From Bacteroides sp. (GTDB lineage: Bacteria > Bacteroidota > Bacteroidia > Bacteroidales > Bacteroidaceae), in the NCBI GenBank assembly GCA_021202275.1, contig JAJQDI010000033.1:1-63030 (forward strand): DNA of 63,030 bases, given 5' to 3'. Both the position numbers and the translations under genes were made by a program. Positions within the stretch are counted from its first letter, which is position 1, and every line of letters begins with the position of its first letter. Shown piece after piece: positions 19,307-29,200 of this stretch. The notes below the pieces were generated by a model, which worked only from the letters and a program-made list of their open reading frames with translations, was not told the origin of the DNA and searched no databases.

Positions 19307-20161
19307 TTATTTTATAAATGTTACAGTACCTTGCTTCCAGGCATTCAGCCAACCGGCTAATGAACCATTTTGAGAAGCTAAGAAACCAATACCAGTTTCC
19401 AGAGTAATAGACATTGTTTCTTCTGAGAAATATCCTATGATGGGAGCAGTAGAACTATAAAATACACTTCCGGTCTCTTCATCATAGTTCACCCAACTTA
19501 AGAGCACATCATAATTACCATAAAGTCCTATAACCTACAAAGCAGACATTTCTAAATAATATACTCCCGGCTCATCACTTTCCCAGTACTCCATAGTAGC
19601 TGTACCACCATACCCAAAGTCGACTTTCAGTTTATCATCACTACCCTCTACTGCCTCAATCTTAACCGTCATTTGTGTGGTAGCCATATCAAACACATTG
19701 TAGCCAGACATTGTGTAGGTACCTTCCAGTAGATTGTTTTCTTCAATATTCAGTGTACATGTCGTATTTGCACCTTTGGTAGCTCCCTTTACTTCTTCTA
19801 TTTCAAAAGTAATGTAACGTCCCATTTCCATTTCTATATTTTCAACAATTAAACGGGTTTCAAAGTTAACAGTCTCTACTCCGGCAGGTACAGTTATATA
19901 TTCGGAAGTTATAATAATATCCTCATCCAGTTTAAAATTACTACTATTTTCTTTCATAGTTACTTTAATCTGAATGGTTCCATTTGTTTCTCCAGTAATC
20001 ACAAGGGGTATCTGAACCAGGTTAGCACTCTCCTTGATTTCCAATTCTCGCTCTTCAAATTGAATCGTCGCTGAAGTGGTATTTGTCTTCTCATCATCAT
20101 CACTACATGCAATCATCAATAATGATAAACAGGTCAGCAATAGAAATTTATTATATTTCAT
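19307..20161 (-). pseudogene. surface lipoprotein of silent operon 2, interrupted by an in-frame TAG
   Basis: The start encodes MKYNKFLLLTCLSLLMIAC, a lipoprotein signal peptide with acylated cysteine, followed by a predicted beta-rich module (about residues 30-135) resembling Calx-beta/Ig-like folds and a second beta-rich module. After 208 codons a TAG (19535-19537) interrupts the frame; the same frame continues without shift (VIGLYGNYDVLLSWVNYDEE...) for another 75 codons to 19307. Reading through would give 284 residues. The position, third after susC and susD, is that of SusE/F-like glycan-binding lipoproteins. The amber could be a true nonsense mutation, a base-call error or a suppressed codon. 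Confidence 0.75.
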
Positions 20162-20178
20162 AAAATATTCTTTTTTAA

Positions 20179-21693
20179 TTAATAACCTGGATTCTGTTGA
20201 TTTCTGATTTGTGGATTAGCATCAATCTCATCTTGCGGAATGGGCCATACCATACGAGGATCATTAGAATCACGGCGTAATTTTTCTGTACTATCTTGTC
20301 CTGGGAAAAGAATAAGATCCGGATTCTGGCTTTCTGTACGGGTTACACCCAATTTCCAACGTTTTAAGTCCATCATACGGTGTCCTTCACATACCAATTC
20401 ACGCTGTCTTTCATCACGGATTTCAGATTTCAGGATGTCCACACTGGTGAAATTTCTGTCAGTATATCCTAGAATACGTTTTTGAGCCAGTTCATTGAGG
20501 TATTTAGCACCATTTGTTAAATCGTTTTTATTGGCATATGCTTCAGCTGCAATGAGATACATTTCAGATATGCGGAAGACTTTGGTCTGATTAACAAACT
20601 GCGCACGACTATCTGAGCTAATTCTTTCATTACCAGGATATTTGTTAAAGAAATAAATCGTTCCTGATGCGCCACTGGCTACAGTAAGATGATATGTATC
20701 AAAATAAGTAGCAAAACGAATATCATGGTTCTTATCATACAAACTCAGAAGGTCATCACTTGGGATATAGTCCTTAGAACTTTCTACAATACCAATAAAG
20801 TACGATCCGGTTTGTGCACCGATTTCCGTTAAAGAAGGCATTGCAATCTGCCAGATTGCTTCAGTTCCAGTGTCATGTTTCCACAGTTCCCAATAGTCGG
20901 ACGCATTGTCTATCAATGAATAACGAGAGCTATTTATCAAAGCTAAAGCAGATGAAATGGCTAAATCATCATTGCCCATTTCTAATGCAACACGAGCTTG
21001 CATTGCTACTACTGCATCTGTGGTAATATAGTTAGATTCTACTACACCTGTTGTTGAAATATAAGTTGACGCATAATCAAGATCTTCAACTATCTGACCA
21101 TAAGTATCTTTCATGCTGGAACGCCCAGGATACTCACTCGGACTCAGTCCCGGATTATAAGTTAATTGAATAGGAAGTCCAAGATCCGTTTCGGCAGTAG
21201 AAGAATCATAGGATTTACAAAAGCGGATCGCAAGATTAAAATGGCAGAAAGCCCTTGTAAAATATGCTTCTCCCAGATATAATTGGATCTCTTGGATCTC
21301 ACTTTCTGTAAGAGCAGTTTCTTCATTTGCAAATAAACGAAGAGCTCCGTCAATCAAGAAATTACAGCGAGCAATAGTCACATTGTAATTAGACCAAATT
21401 GTTCGTAATGTAGTACTGCTGGCAACAAAAGTCCAACGATACATATCACCATATGTATTTGAGAATCCAAGAACTGCATTAAATTCATCTGCCTGGATCT
21501 CCTGCATGAGGATATGAGATCCTGTAGTGATTGTACGAAAAGTCGAATATATACCATTACGTACATTTCGAAAATCCTGGACGTTTTCTAATGCTTGTGT
21601 TTCTTCTATCGCGTCATATGGATATTTTTCCATATCGCATCCCTTGAAGAATAAACAAGCTACCAACAATAGTAAGCTATATATTTTTTTCAT
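20179..21693 (-). CDS. SusD/RagB-family nutrient-binding lipoprotein (cassette 2)
   Basis: A 504-residue SusD homologue with signal peptide MKKIYSLLLLVACLFFKGC (acylated cysteine at the end). Characteristic stretches are the N-terminal NVRNGIYSTFRTITTG, YLGEAYFTRAFCHFNLAIRFC, the C-terminal FRISEMYLIAAEAYANKNDLTNGAKYLNELAQKR, REDRQ-type DERQRELVCEGHRMMDLKRW and the final WPIPQDEIDANPQIRNQQNPGY. It lies 20 bp after the truncated susC and 17 bp before the lipoprotein gene, so the three form an operon. It is distinct in sequence from the SusD proteins at 5495 and 29468, implying different ligands. Confidence 0.94.
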   Translation of the reverse strand: MKKIYSLLLLVACLFFKGCDMEKYPYDAIEETQALENVQDFRNVRNGIYSTFRTITTGSHILMQEIQADEFNAVLGFSNTYGDMYRWTFVASSTTLRTIWSNYNVTIARCNFLIDGALRLFANEETALTESEIQEIQLYLGEAYFTRAFCHFNLAIRFCKSYDSSTAETDLGLPIQLTYNPGLSPSEYPGRSSMKDTYGQIVEDLDYASTYISTTGVVESNYITTDAVVAMQARVALEMGNDDLAISSALALINSSRYSLIDNASDYWELWKHDTGTEAIWQIAMPSLTEIGAQTGSYFIGIVESSKDYIPSDDLLSLYDKNHDIRFATYFDTYHLTVASGASGTIYFFNKYPGNERISSDSRAQFVNQTKVFRISEMYLIAAEAYANKNDLTNGAKYLNELAQKRILGYTDRNFTSVDILKSEIRDERQRELVCEGHRMMDLKRWKLGVTRTESQNPDLILFPGQDSTEKLRRDSNDPRMVWPIPQDEIDANPQIRNQQNPGY

Positions 21694-21713
21694 TTTTTTG
21701 CTGTTTTAAGAAA

Positions 21714-24488
21714 TTAGAATGTAAGTTCAAAACCCACAGAATACTGTTTTGTATTAGGATAATTACCCAATTGTACGCTACTATCTACTTCTGGATCAAA
21801 TCCTTTGTACTTGGTAAATGTCAACAAGTTGCGTCCAACAACGAATACTTTTGCACCCTGTACAAATCCTGTTTGTTTAAGAAGTTGTTGTGGGAAAGAA
21901 TAACCGATTGTGATATTCTTCAGACGTAAGAAAGAAGCATTCTCCAATAAATGTGTATCAAACTGCATTGCGGACTCAGGTGTTGAAATATCAGTAATAT
22001 CGCCAGGTTTAGTCCATATAGTCAACATTTTTGTCGTCTGATTTCGGCTGCCTGCGAAAGTTGGATTTTCTGTAAACCAACGCTCATTATTCAGCATATA
22101 TTGTTTCAAGAGCCACGAAAAATCAGCAGCTACAGAAATACCTCTCCAGGTAAAACGTGTGGAGAAACCTCCTGACCAAGGAGCAAACCTTTGTTTACCG
22201 GTAAAAACTTTATCTTCTTCAGAATAGTTTTTAGTAAGATTTCCATTCTTATCGTACCACATATTATATCCATCACGTGGATCAACTCCTGCCCATTTCA
22301 CATAATAGAATTCTCCAAATGGTTTGCCGACTTCTACCTTATATTGTCCATACGTAAATCCATCCTCTTCAACTCCATCATATAACGAAAGAACCTTATT
22401 TTTATTATAATTGAAGTTTGCAGAAAAATCCCATAGAATTTCTTTGTTGTTAATAATATCTATTGTAGTGGTAAAATCAATTCCGCGGTTTCTCATACTA
22501 GCCACGTTTGCCCAACCGGTAGAGAATCCGGTCGTAAATGAAAGAGGTACTTCCATTAACATATCCTCTGTTTTCCGGTTATAGAATTCCAGATCTATAT
22601 TCACCCGATCAAATAAACGAGTATTCAAACCTAAGTTAAATGATTTTACTGTTTCCCAAGAAAGAGAGGGATTAGAAGGATTTCCTACTGCAGTACCTGG
22701 ATTCCCATTATATAAATAACTTGAGCCAGAGCTTACAAGTCCTAATGCCATATAAGAGTCAATGCCTGAGTTACCTGTGGTACCATAACTAACTTTCAAT
22801 TGAAGCTGATCCAAAAATGATATTCTTCTCAGAAAATTTTCTTTTTTAATGTCCCACATGGCTCCCATAGAATAGAAGGTAGCCCATTGATTATCTACTC
22901 CAAATAGAGAAGATCCATCACGGCGTACAGCAAAGTCTGCATAATATTTTTCGTCAAAGTTATAACTTAATGTCCCAAAATATGAGTTAAACACTTTATC
23001 ATATAAAGTATGAGTAAAACTACGTCCATCCGCTTTGGTAGCAGTCAATAGCATAAGACGTTCGTCGGTTAATCCTTCACCGCTACCACCAAACTCCTGA
23101 TTTTTAGTTATTATAGATTCCTGTCCCAGAAGGAAAGTGAAATGATTATAATCTACTACTGTAAACTTATATTCAGCCGTATTTGTATAAGTAAAAGAAT
23201 AATATCGTTGAAATCTCTCTGTACGCGTACCAGCTCCTTCAAAAGGTCCTTCCGGATACACCTTTTGAGATAGACGATAATCAAAAGCTTCTACGGCCTG
23301 AGCTGCTCTGATATTTAATCCCTTTAACGGGTTAAGATTCACATATGTATTACCATTGATGCGTACCATATCTCGGGTTGTGGGTTGGATCTCAGACAAA
23401 TAATAAGGATTATAATATCCCAGTTTTTCAAATTCCTTCAACCGTTCTCCATAGCCGAGAAAATTTCCATTGTCATCAGTCAGAATTTCATAGTAGCTTT
23501 GATCTGGTCTGTACACACGACTGGCATATGCTTTATTGTATACACTATTAGAAGTCGTGCCAAAAGCCGCTAAATTCCATTTTTGGTAAGATAAAGCAAG
23601 ATTTGCTCCAACTTTGATCCAATCGTTTACTTTTGCATCTACATTAGAACGTAAAGTTTCACGACGCAGAGAACTATCATCCATAATTCCATCTGCTTGA
23701 TAATGTCCGAAAGAGAGGAAGTAGCTGACTCCGCTTGTTCCACCGGTTACACTCATATCCACTTGTGAAGTGGGAGCACTTTTACCAAAGAAAATTTTAG
23801 ACCAATCTGTGGAAATCCCATTATCAATATAAAATTTCTTTTCGGTCTGGAAAGCTGCATCATTTAGTTTGGTTGGATCAAGAATTTCCTGAAAATTCAG
23901 ATATTGTTCCACATTCATCATGGTAACATTATCACCTACCATTTTTGAAATTCCATATTGTGCACTCACATTAACACGGGCTTTTTCCCCTAATTTCCCT
24001 TTTTTACTGGTTAGAATAACTACTCCATTTGCTGCACGTGATCCGTATATTGCAGTAGCAGAAGCATCTTTCAGAATGGTCATGCTTTCAATGTCATTAG
24101 GATTCAAAGCAGTAAAAGCACCAATGGAGATAGGAGATCCATCTAAAACGAAAAGGGGATCGGTACTTGCATTAATAGAACTAACTCCGCGTAAGCGCAT
24201 CTTCACACTTTCGCTGGGCTCACCACTGGGAGTGAAGACCTGTAAACCGGCAACTTGCCCCTGTAAGGCATCTCCGATATTTGCAACAGGCCTCTTTTCA
24301 AACTTGTCTCCTCCTACAGTAGATACTGAACCGACAATGGAACCAACCTTCTTACCGGATCCATAGCCCACAATAACGATTTCCTCCATCATTTGAGAAT
24401 CCGGTTTTAAAATAGCATTCACCACAGGATGCATCTGAACTTCAAGCGTTTGCATTCCAATGTACGAAATCTGCAAAGTCTTTGCAGA
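21714..24488 (-). CDS. silent SusC/RagA-family TonB-dependent transporter cassette 2 (5'-truncated)
   Basis: Encodes 920 residues of plug and barrel (IVIVGYGSGKKVGSIVGSVSTV, VKMRLRGVSSINASTDPLFVLDG, TILKDASATAIYGSRAANGV) with a complete end (YSVGFELTF). Like cassette 1 it begins at S-A-K-T-L-Q-I-S-Y-I-G-M, with no ATG, signal peptide or promoter; an in-frame TAA stands at 24498-24500. The formal TTG start (24474-24476) lies inside the palindromic site. Inversion of 24489-26430 would attach the promoter and first 72 residues of the gene at 26227, giving about 992 residues. The recombinase gene upstream reads toward it, so some transcript may enter, but the product would lack an export signal. 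Confidence 0.9.
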   Translation of the reverse strand, partial: SAKTLQISYIGMQTLEVQMHPVVNAILKPDSQMMEEIVIVGYGSGKKVGSIVGSVSTVGGDKFEKRPVANIGDALQGQVAGLQVFTPSGEPSESVKMRLRGVSSINASTDPLFVLDGSPISIGAFTALNPNDIESMTILKDASATAIYGSRAANGVVILTSKKGKLGEKARVNVSAQYGISKMVGDNVTMMNVEQYLNFQEILDPTKLNDAAFQTEKKFYIDNGISTDWSKIFFGKSAPTSQVDMSVTGGTSGVSYFLSFGHYQADGIMDDSSLRRETLRSNVDAKVNDWIKVGANLALSYQKWNLAAFGTTSNSVYNKAYASRVYRPDQSYYEILTDDNGNFLGYGERLKEFEKLGYYNPYYLSEIQPTTRDMVRINGNTYVNLNPLKGLNIRAAQAVEAFDYRLSQKVYPEGPFEGAGTRTERFQRYYSFTYTNTAEYKFTVVDYNHFTFLLGQESIITKNQEFGGSGEGLTDERLMLLTATKADGRSFTHTLYDKVFNSYFGTLSYNFDEKYYADFAVRRDGSSLFGVDNQWATFYSMGAMWDIKKENFLRRISFLDQLQLKVSYGTTGNSGIDSYMALGLVSSGSSYLYNGNPGTAVGNPSNPSLSWETVKSFNLGLNTRLFDRVNIDLEFYNRKTEDMLMEVPLSFTTGFSTGWANVASMRNRGIDFTTTIDIINNKEILWDFSANFNYNKNKVLSLYDGVEEDGFTYGQYKVEVGKPFGEFYYVKWAGVDPRDGYNMWYDKNGNLTKNYSEEDKVFTGKQRFAPWSGGFSTRFTWRGISVAADFSWLLKQYMLNNERWFTENPTFAGSRNQTTKMLTIWTKPGDITDISTPESAMQFDTHLLENASFLRLKNITIGYSFPQQLLKQTGFVQGAKVFVVGRNLLTFTKYKGFDPEVDSSVQLGNYPNTKQYSVGFELTF
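24470..24488. repeat. recombination site B at the 5' edge of silent susC 2
   Basis: TCTGCAAAGTCTTTGCAGA, a perfect 9+1+9 palindrome. On the minus strand the surrounding 20 bases AAGTTCTGCAAAGACTTTGC are identical to 26427-26446 on the plus strand, so B and C form an inverted repeat. Confidence 0.82.
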
Positions 24489-24603
24489 ACTTAATATTTA
24501 GTATCTTAGAGAGGACTCTGAATAAATGTCGTAAGTATATATATTTACAATGATATTTATTTGTTATATTTTTGTCCTTCCTTAACTCTATAGATTATTG
24601 TTT

Positions 24604-25772
24604 TTAGGTTTTAAGTAGTTTCGCTGAGCTTTCCAGATCTTTTACTATAGTTATATCCATGATATTAGTATATACTTGGGTTGTCTTCACGCTTTTATGT
24701 CCAAGCAGTTTTTGTACTGTAGTAATATTTACTCCATTATAGATTAATAATGTGGCATTTGTATGTCTTGCTGTATGAAAAGAAATCCTTTTTTTAGTCC
24801 GGTCAGACTGGAAATTACCAGCAATTCTTTATTTACATTTGAATTATCTCTCAACGTAAAAAAATCACTTAAATTATTTTGGTATTTTTTCAGTAGTTCA
24901 ACCCCTTTCCCTCCAAAAAGTAGGTACAAAGGAAGACGAACTTCTGTTCGGGTTTTAACAGATTTATAAATAAGCCACATCTCTTTATTTACTTCAATGA
25001 TGTTCTCTCCACTTAAATGAATAAAGTCTGAATATCTTAGGCCTGCGTAACAACAAAAGAGAAAAGCATCCAGAGTCTGCTGTAGTCTGATATATTTACC
25101 ATGTAAATGAAGGTTTTCTAATTTTTGAAGTTCTTCCGGAGATAAATGTGTATGGTGGTTTTCCACACATTTGATTTTATATTTTCTAAAAGCATATTTA
25201 TCAATATCCATATATTCTTTATTAATAGCAATATTAATATGTCTTTTAAGATGTTTCATGTGTTTGGCAATGGTGTTTGTATGATATCCTTTAACCTGAA
25301 GATGGTAATCAAAAGAGGAAATAAATTCGAAAGTCAAATCCGAAAAATGAATTTCTTTTTTAAATTCAGCAAGTAGATTTAAAGTTGAAAAATGATTTCT
25401 TTTCGTACTTTCTTTCAATGATGAATTGGTTATTTCATCATTAAAAAACTGAATAAAAGAGGTTGTATCTTTGTTTGTTTGTATACAACTTTTCAATAAA
25501 TCCAGAGAAATTTGTTTACCTTGTTGCCAAAGTGCTAACTCTTTTTTTCCAGATCCGCAACAAATTCATACAGCATTCTATTTATTCCTTCCGCATTTGG
25601 ATGGTTTTTTACTGTTCTCCTCTTGTGATCCCACTGATCCGGACGCAAGTAGATTTTGGTGGAAAAATATTTTTTTCCGATTCAGATATGCCTCTACTTG
25701 TACCAATGCCTGCCCTTTTTTATTAAGAAGTTTTTTTCTATTAAAAACCAAATTGTAAATAATTTTATCCAT
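24604..25772 (-). pseudogene. tyrosine site-specific recombinase, three frameshifts
   Basis: Conceptual product about 390 residues, the usual length of Bacteroidales phage-type integrases. The N-terminal part MDKIIYNLVFNRKK... is in one frame (to about 25670), TKIYLRPDQWDHKRR...MLYEFVADLEKK in a second (to about 25548), the SAM-like and first catalytic part (LKESTKRNHFSTLNLL..., CCYAGLRYSDF with catalytic Arg, KSVKTRTEVRLPL with Lys) in a third, and HTARHTNATLL, LLGHKSVKTTQVYT (His-x-x-Arg, His and Tyr) in a fourth segment. The lesions are best explained by loss of TA near 25665-25670 and one base short in each of two T7 runs (25542-25548, 24789-24795). Without repair the HxxR/Tyr half is lost. 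It is adjacent to the sites it would be expected to use. Confidence 0.85.
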
Positions 25773-26139
25773 TCTTATGCCGTGTTAAATAATTATCGCT
25801 TTGAATTTAAATAAAAATATAAGGAAAATACCCTTAAAGATAGATTAATATCTGCTAAATGTAGTTAGGGAAAAGATATATATTAAATCATAAATTATAA
25901 AAGTTTTATGAAAAACAGCTTTTAAATTCTCCTTTTTCATGAGTTAAAGATAAATTAATTATACTTATATCACCAAAACGTTATGATTGCCAGGACATTC
26001 GGGATTCCCATATAGAATCAAATTGCAATAAATAGCCAGTATTTAACTACAGTTTTACTATTTAGAGATAATAAAAAGTGTTTTTTGTTACAAAACAACT
26101 TACTTTTCGGCGACTTTGCAAGGTTTTTTATAAAATATA
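25773..26139. other. divergent regulatory gap between recombinase and susC
   Basis: An AT-rich stretch with no gene. It should contain the recombinase promoter (a TATCTTTA-like box on the minus strand near 25840 is a weak candidate) and upstream regulation of the susC promoter. I see no sigma/anti-sigma pair or hybrid two-component gene nearby. Confidence 0.4.
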
Positions 26140-26170
26140 ATTGTTTATTTCAGTTTTCTTAATATCTTTG
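26140..26170 (+). promoter_or_regulatory. susC operon promoter inside the invertible segment
   Basis: ATTG (-33-like) at 26140-26143, a 19-bp spacer and -7 box TATCTTTG at 26163-26170, about 57 bp before the ATG at 26227. It is the only convincing promoter for any of the three susC genes, and it lies within the segment predicted to invert. Confidence 0.7.
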
Positions 26171-26226
26171 CAGATTGTTAGAGTAAAGAAACAATTAATG
26201 TAAAGTTAAACTTTAAGAGAGAATTT

Positions 26227-29200
26227 ATGAAAAGAAAATTAATGCTGTTATTGGCCTGCTTTTTCATGGGCATAGGTCTGGTAACTGCCCAAACACAGAC
26301 CGTAACAGGTGTTGTTATTTCTGATGAAGATGAGCAACCGGTTGTTGGAGCCTCTGTATTGGTGAAGGGTACCAATTTGGGTACGATTACTGATATAGAT
26401 GGTAAGTTTACTTTATCGAATGTACCAAGTTCTGCAAAGACTTTGCGCGTTTCTTATATAGGAATGATTACTGACGAAGTCTCGATTAAACCAAACCTGA
26501 GAGTCGTATTGAAGCCCGATGCTCACTTGATTGATGAAGTCATGGTGGTCGCTTTCGGTACTGCAAAGAAATCAGCCTTTACTGGTTCAGTTAAAGTTGT
26601 TGATTCCCAGCAATTAGAAAAGTCGCAGGTATCAAGTGTTACTAATGCCTTGGCGGGTGCGGTTCCGGGTGTACAATTAACTTCCAACAACGGTGCTCCT
26701 GGTGCAACTTCTTCCATAAAAATTCGTGGTTTCAGTTCGTTAAATGCAGGGAATGATCCATTGATTATAGTAGATGGTGCTCCTTACAGCGGTGATCTGA
26801 GCAATCTCAATCCGAATGACGTAGAGTCAATGACAGTTCTGAAAGATGCTGCTTCCAATGCTTTGTACGGAGCCAGAGGCGCTAATGGAGTGGTTATCAT
26901 TACTACTAAAAGAGCAAACCAGACAGGAGATGCGGTAATTACATTTGATGCAAAAATTGGTGGTAACACCCGGGCATTGAAAAATTATAATGTAATAAAG
27001 AATCCCGGTCAATATTACGAAATGCATTACGGGGCGTTGGAGAGATATTATATCAATCAGGGCATAAGCAAAACAGATGCCTGGCAAAGAGCGAATGCCA
27101 ATCTGTTCGGTGATCAGGGGAATGGTGGATTAGGTTATAATGTCTATACCATTCCCGATGGCCAGATGCTGATTGGTAGTAACGGTAAACTGAACCCGAA
27201 CGCAACGTTGGGCCGTCTTGTTTCTTATGGAGGTGAAGAATACTATGTAATCCCTGATAACTGGCAAAAGGTCGGAACACGCACAGGTCTGCGCCAGGAG
27301 TATAATTTCTCTATCAGCGGTGGCGGTGATAAATCTACATTTTATGCATCTATCGGCTATTTAGAAAATGAAGGTATTACCGATGCTTCTGATATGAGAC
27401 GTTTGAGTGCGCGTTTAAGAGCTGATTACCAGGCTAAATCATGGATGAAGGTAGGAGGTAATCTATCTTATGCAAAATTTAATCACAATTCCCTTGGAAA
27501 TAACGGATCAAGTACTTCGTCGGGAAATGTCTGGGCTTTTACCTCGCAAATGGCTCCCATTTATCCGGCGTATATCCGTACTGCCGATGGCAACATAAAG
27601 ATTGACAGCAATGGTCTTGGTATGATGGACTATGGTGACGGAACCAATGCTGGTATGTCACGTCCGTTTATTTCGAATGCCAATCCTATCATGGATAGTA
27701 AACTGAATACAAGAAACTCTGAAGGGAATGCAGCAACCGGTAACGGATTTATCAATATTACACCCATATCGGGTCTGACTGTAACTCTGAATGGAACATA
27801 CAATCTGGACGAGAGCCGCATTACCTATGTATACAATCCTTACTATGGTCAGTTTGACTCTACTGGAGGTACTGTTACAAAGGGACACACCCGCACGTAT
27901 GACTATAACCTCCAGCAACTAGTGAATTATTCCACTTATTTAGGCAATAATAATGTGGAAATATTGTTGGGACATGAATACTATGACTATAGATATGCGT
28001 CTTTGAGCGCCAGTAAGTCAAAAATGTTCTCGCAGGACAATAAGGAATTGGGAGGTGCTGTACTGGATGGTCAGTCTGCCGATTCATACAAGGAACGTCG
28101 CAACAATGAAGGTTATTTCGCACGTTTGCAGTACAACTACGACGAACGTATCTTTGGTTCAGGTTCCATTCGTTGGGACGCATCTTCACGTTTCCATCCG
28201 GACAATCGTTGGGGTACTTTCTGGTCAATAGGCGGAGCATGGTTGATTAACAGAGAAAGCTGGTTTCATGCTCCTTGGATAGGTGAATTAAAATTGAAAG
28301 CTTCCGTTGGATCACAAGGTAATGATAATATTGGTCTCTATCGTTATACGGACGTATTTAATATTGTAAATTCAGCAGGTGATATCGGTACCTCGTTCGC
28401 CACAAAAGGAACCAAAGATATAACATGGGAAACCAACACCAATTTCAATATTGGTACAGAATTTCAACTCTTCAATCGCGTGAGTGGTAGCTTGGAATAT
28501 TATTATCGCAAGACAACTAACATGTTGTTCTCATTTTCTGTAGCACCTTCTTTGGGCTATTCAAGCTACTACGACAATGTAGGTGATATGTATAACACCG
28601 GTGTTGAACTGGATCTTATGGTAAATATCTTGAATCAAAGGAACTTCTCATGGGATGTCAACCTGAATATATCTTCATTGAAGAATCGTCTTACAAAGTT
28701 ACATGAAGATAAGAAAACATCTTCCCTCTACGATGCAAACGGCAAAGAATATAAGGGCTATAGCAGTGGTAATTTTTTCATTGCTGAAGGTACTTCCATG
28801 TATACATGGATGTTGAAAGAATATGCGGGTGTATCGGAAGACGGACAATCTATGTGGTACAAGAACATCTTAGATGCAGACGGAAATATAACTGGCCGTG
28901 AAACTACCACTGTCAATGCTGATGCTGATTATTATGTGACCGGTAAAACTTCTATTCCTAAATTCTATGGAGGTTTCGGAACAAATTTACAGGCTTATGG
29001 TGTAGATTTCAGTATTAACTTTTCATACCAGATCGGTGGTAGACAGTATGATGCTACCTACGCTTCCTTTATGTCATCACCTACAGGATCCAATACAGGA
29101 TACAACTTCCATGCAGATCTGCTGAAGTCATGGACGCCGGAAAATACATCCAGCGATATTCCTCGTTTTATGTTCGGTGATACTTATAGTGCCGGTCCTT

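Larger units (their letters stand above)
24489..26430. mobile_element. predicted invertible segment carrying recombinase gene, promoter and susC 5' module
   Basis: About 1.94 kb bounded by inverted copies of the 20-bp site (B at the left, C at the right). From left to right it holds the recombinase gene (minus), a divergent regulatory gap, one susC promoter (26140-26170) and the first 68 susC codons (plus). Inversion would aim this promoter and signal peptide at silent cassette 2 and detach it from the gene at 26227. Its boundaries are inferred from where homology between the silent and intact genes starts. Confidence 0.75.

Noticed and set aside
21714..24476. Silent susC 2 as a complete gene starting at TTG 24476
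   Set aside because: Same reason: the start falls at the same internal codon as in cassette 1, and an outer-membrane protein needs an export signal.
24789..24795. Programmed frameshifting in the recombinase
   Set aside because: Two further frame breaks of a different kind occur upstream and no slippery heptamer with a downstream structure was recognised; mutation or error is simpler.
24744..25496. The 250-codon recombinase frame as a functional short integrase
   Set aside because: It ends before the HxxR/His/Tyr residues, which follow in another frame, so the open frame is a fragment of a normal-length enzyme.
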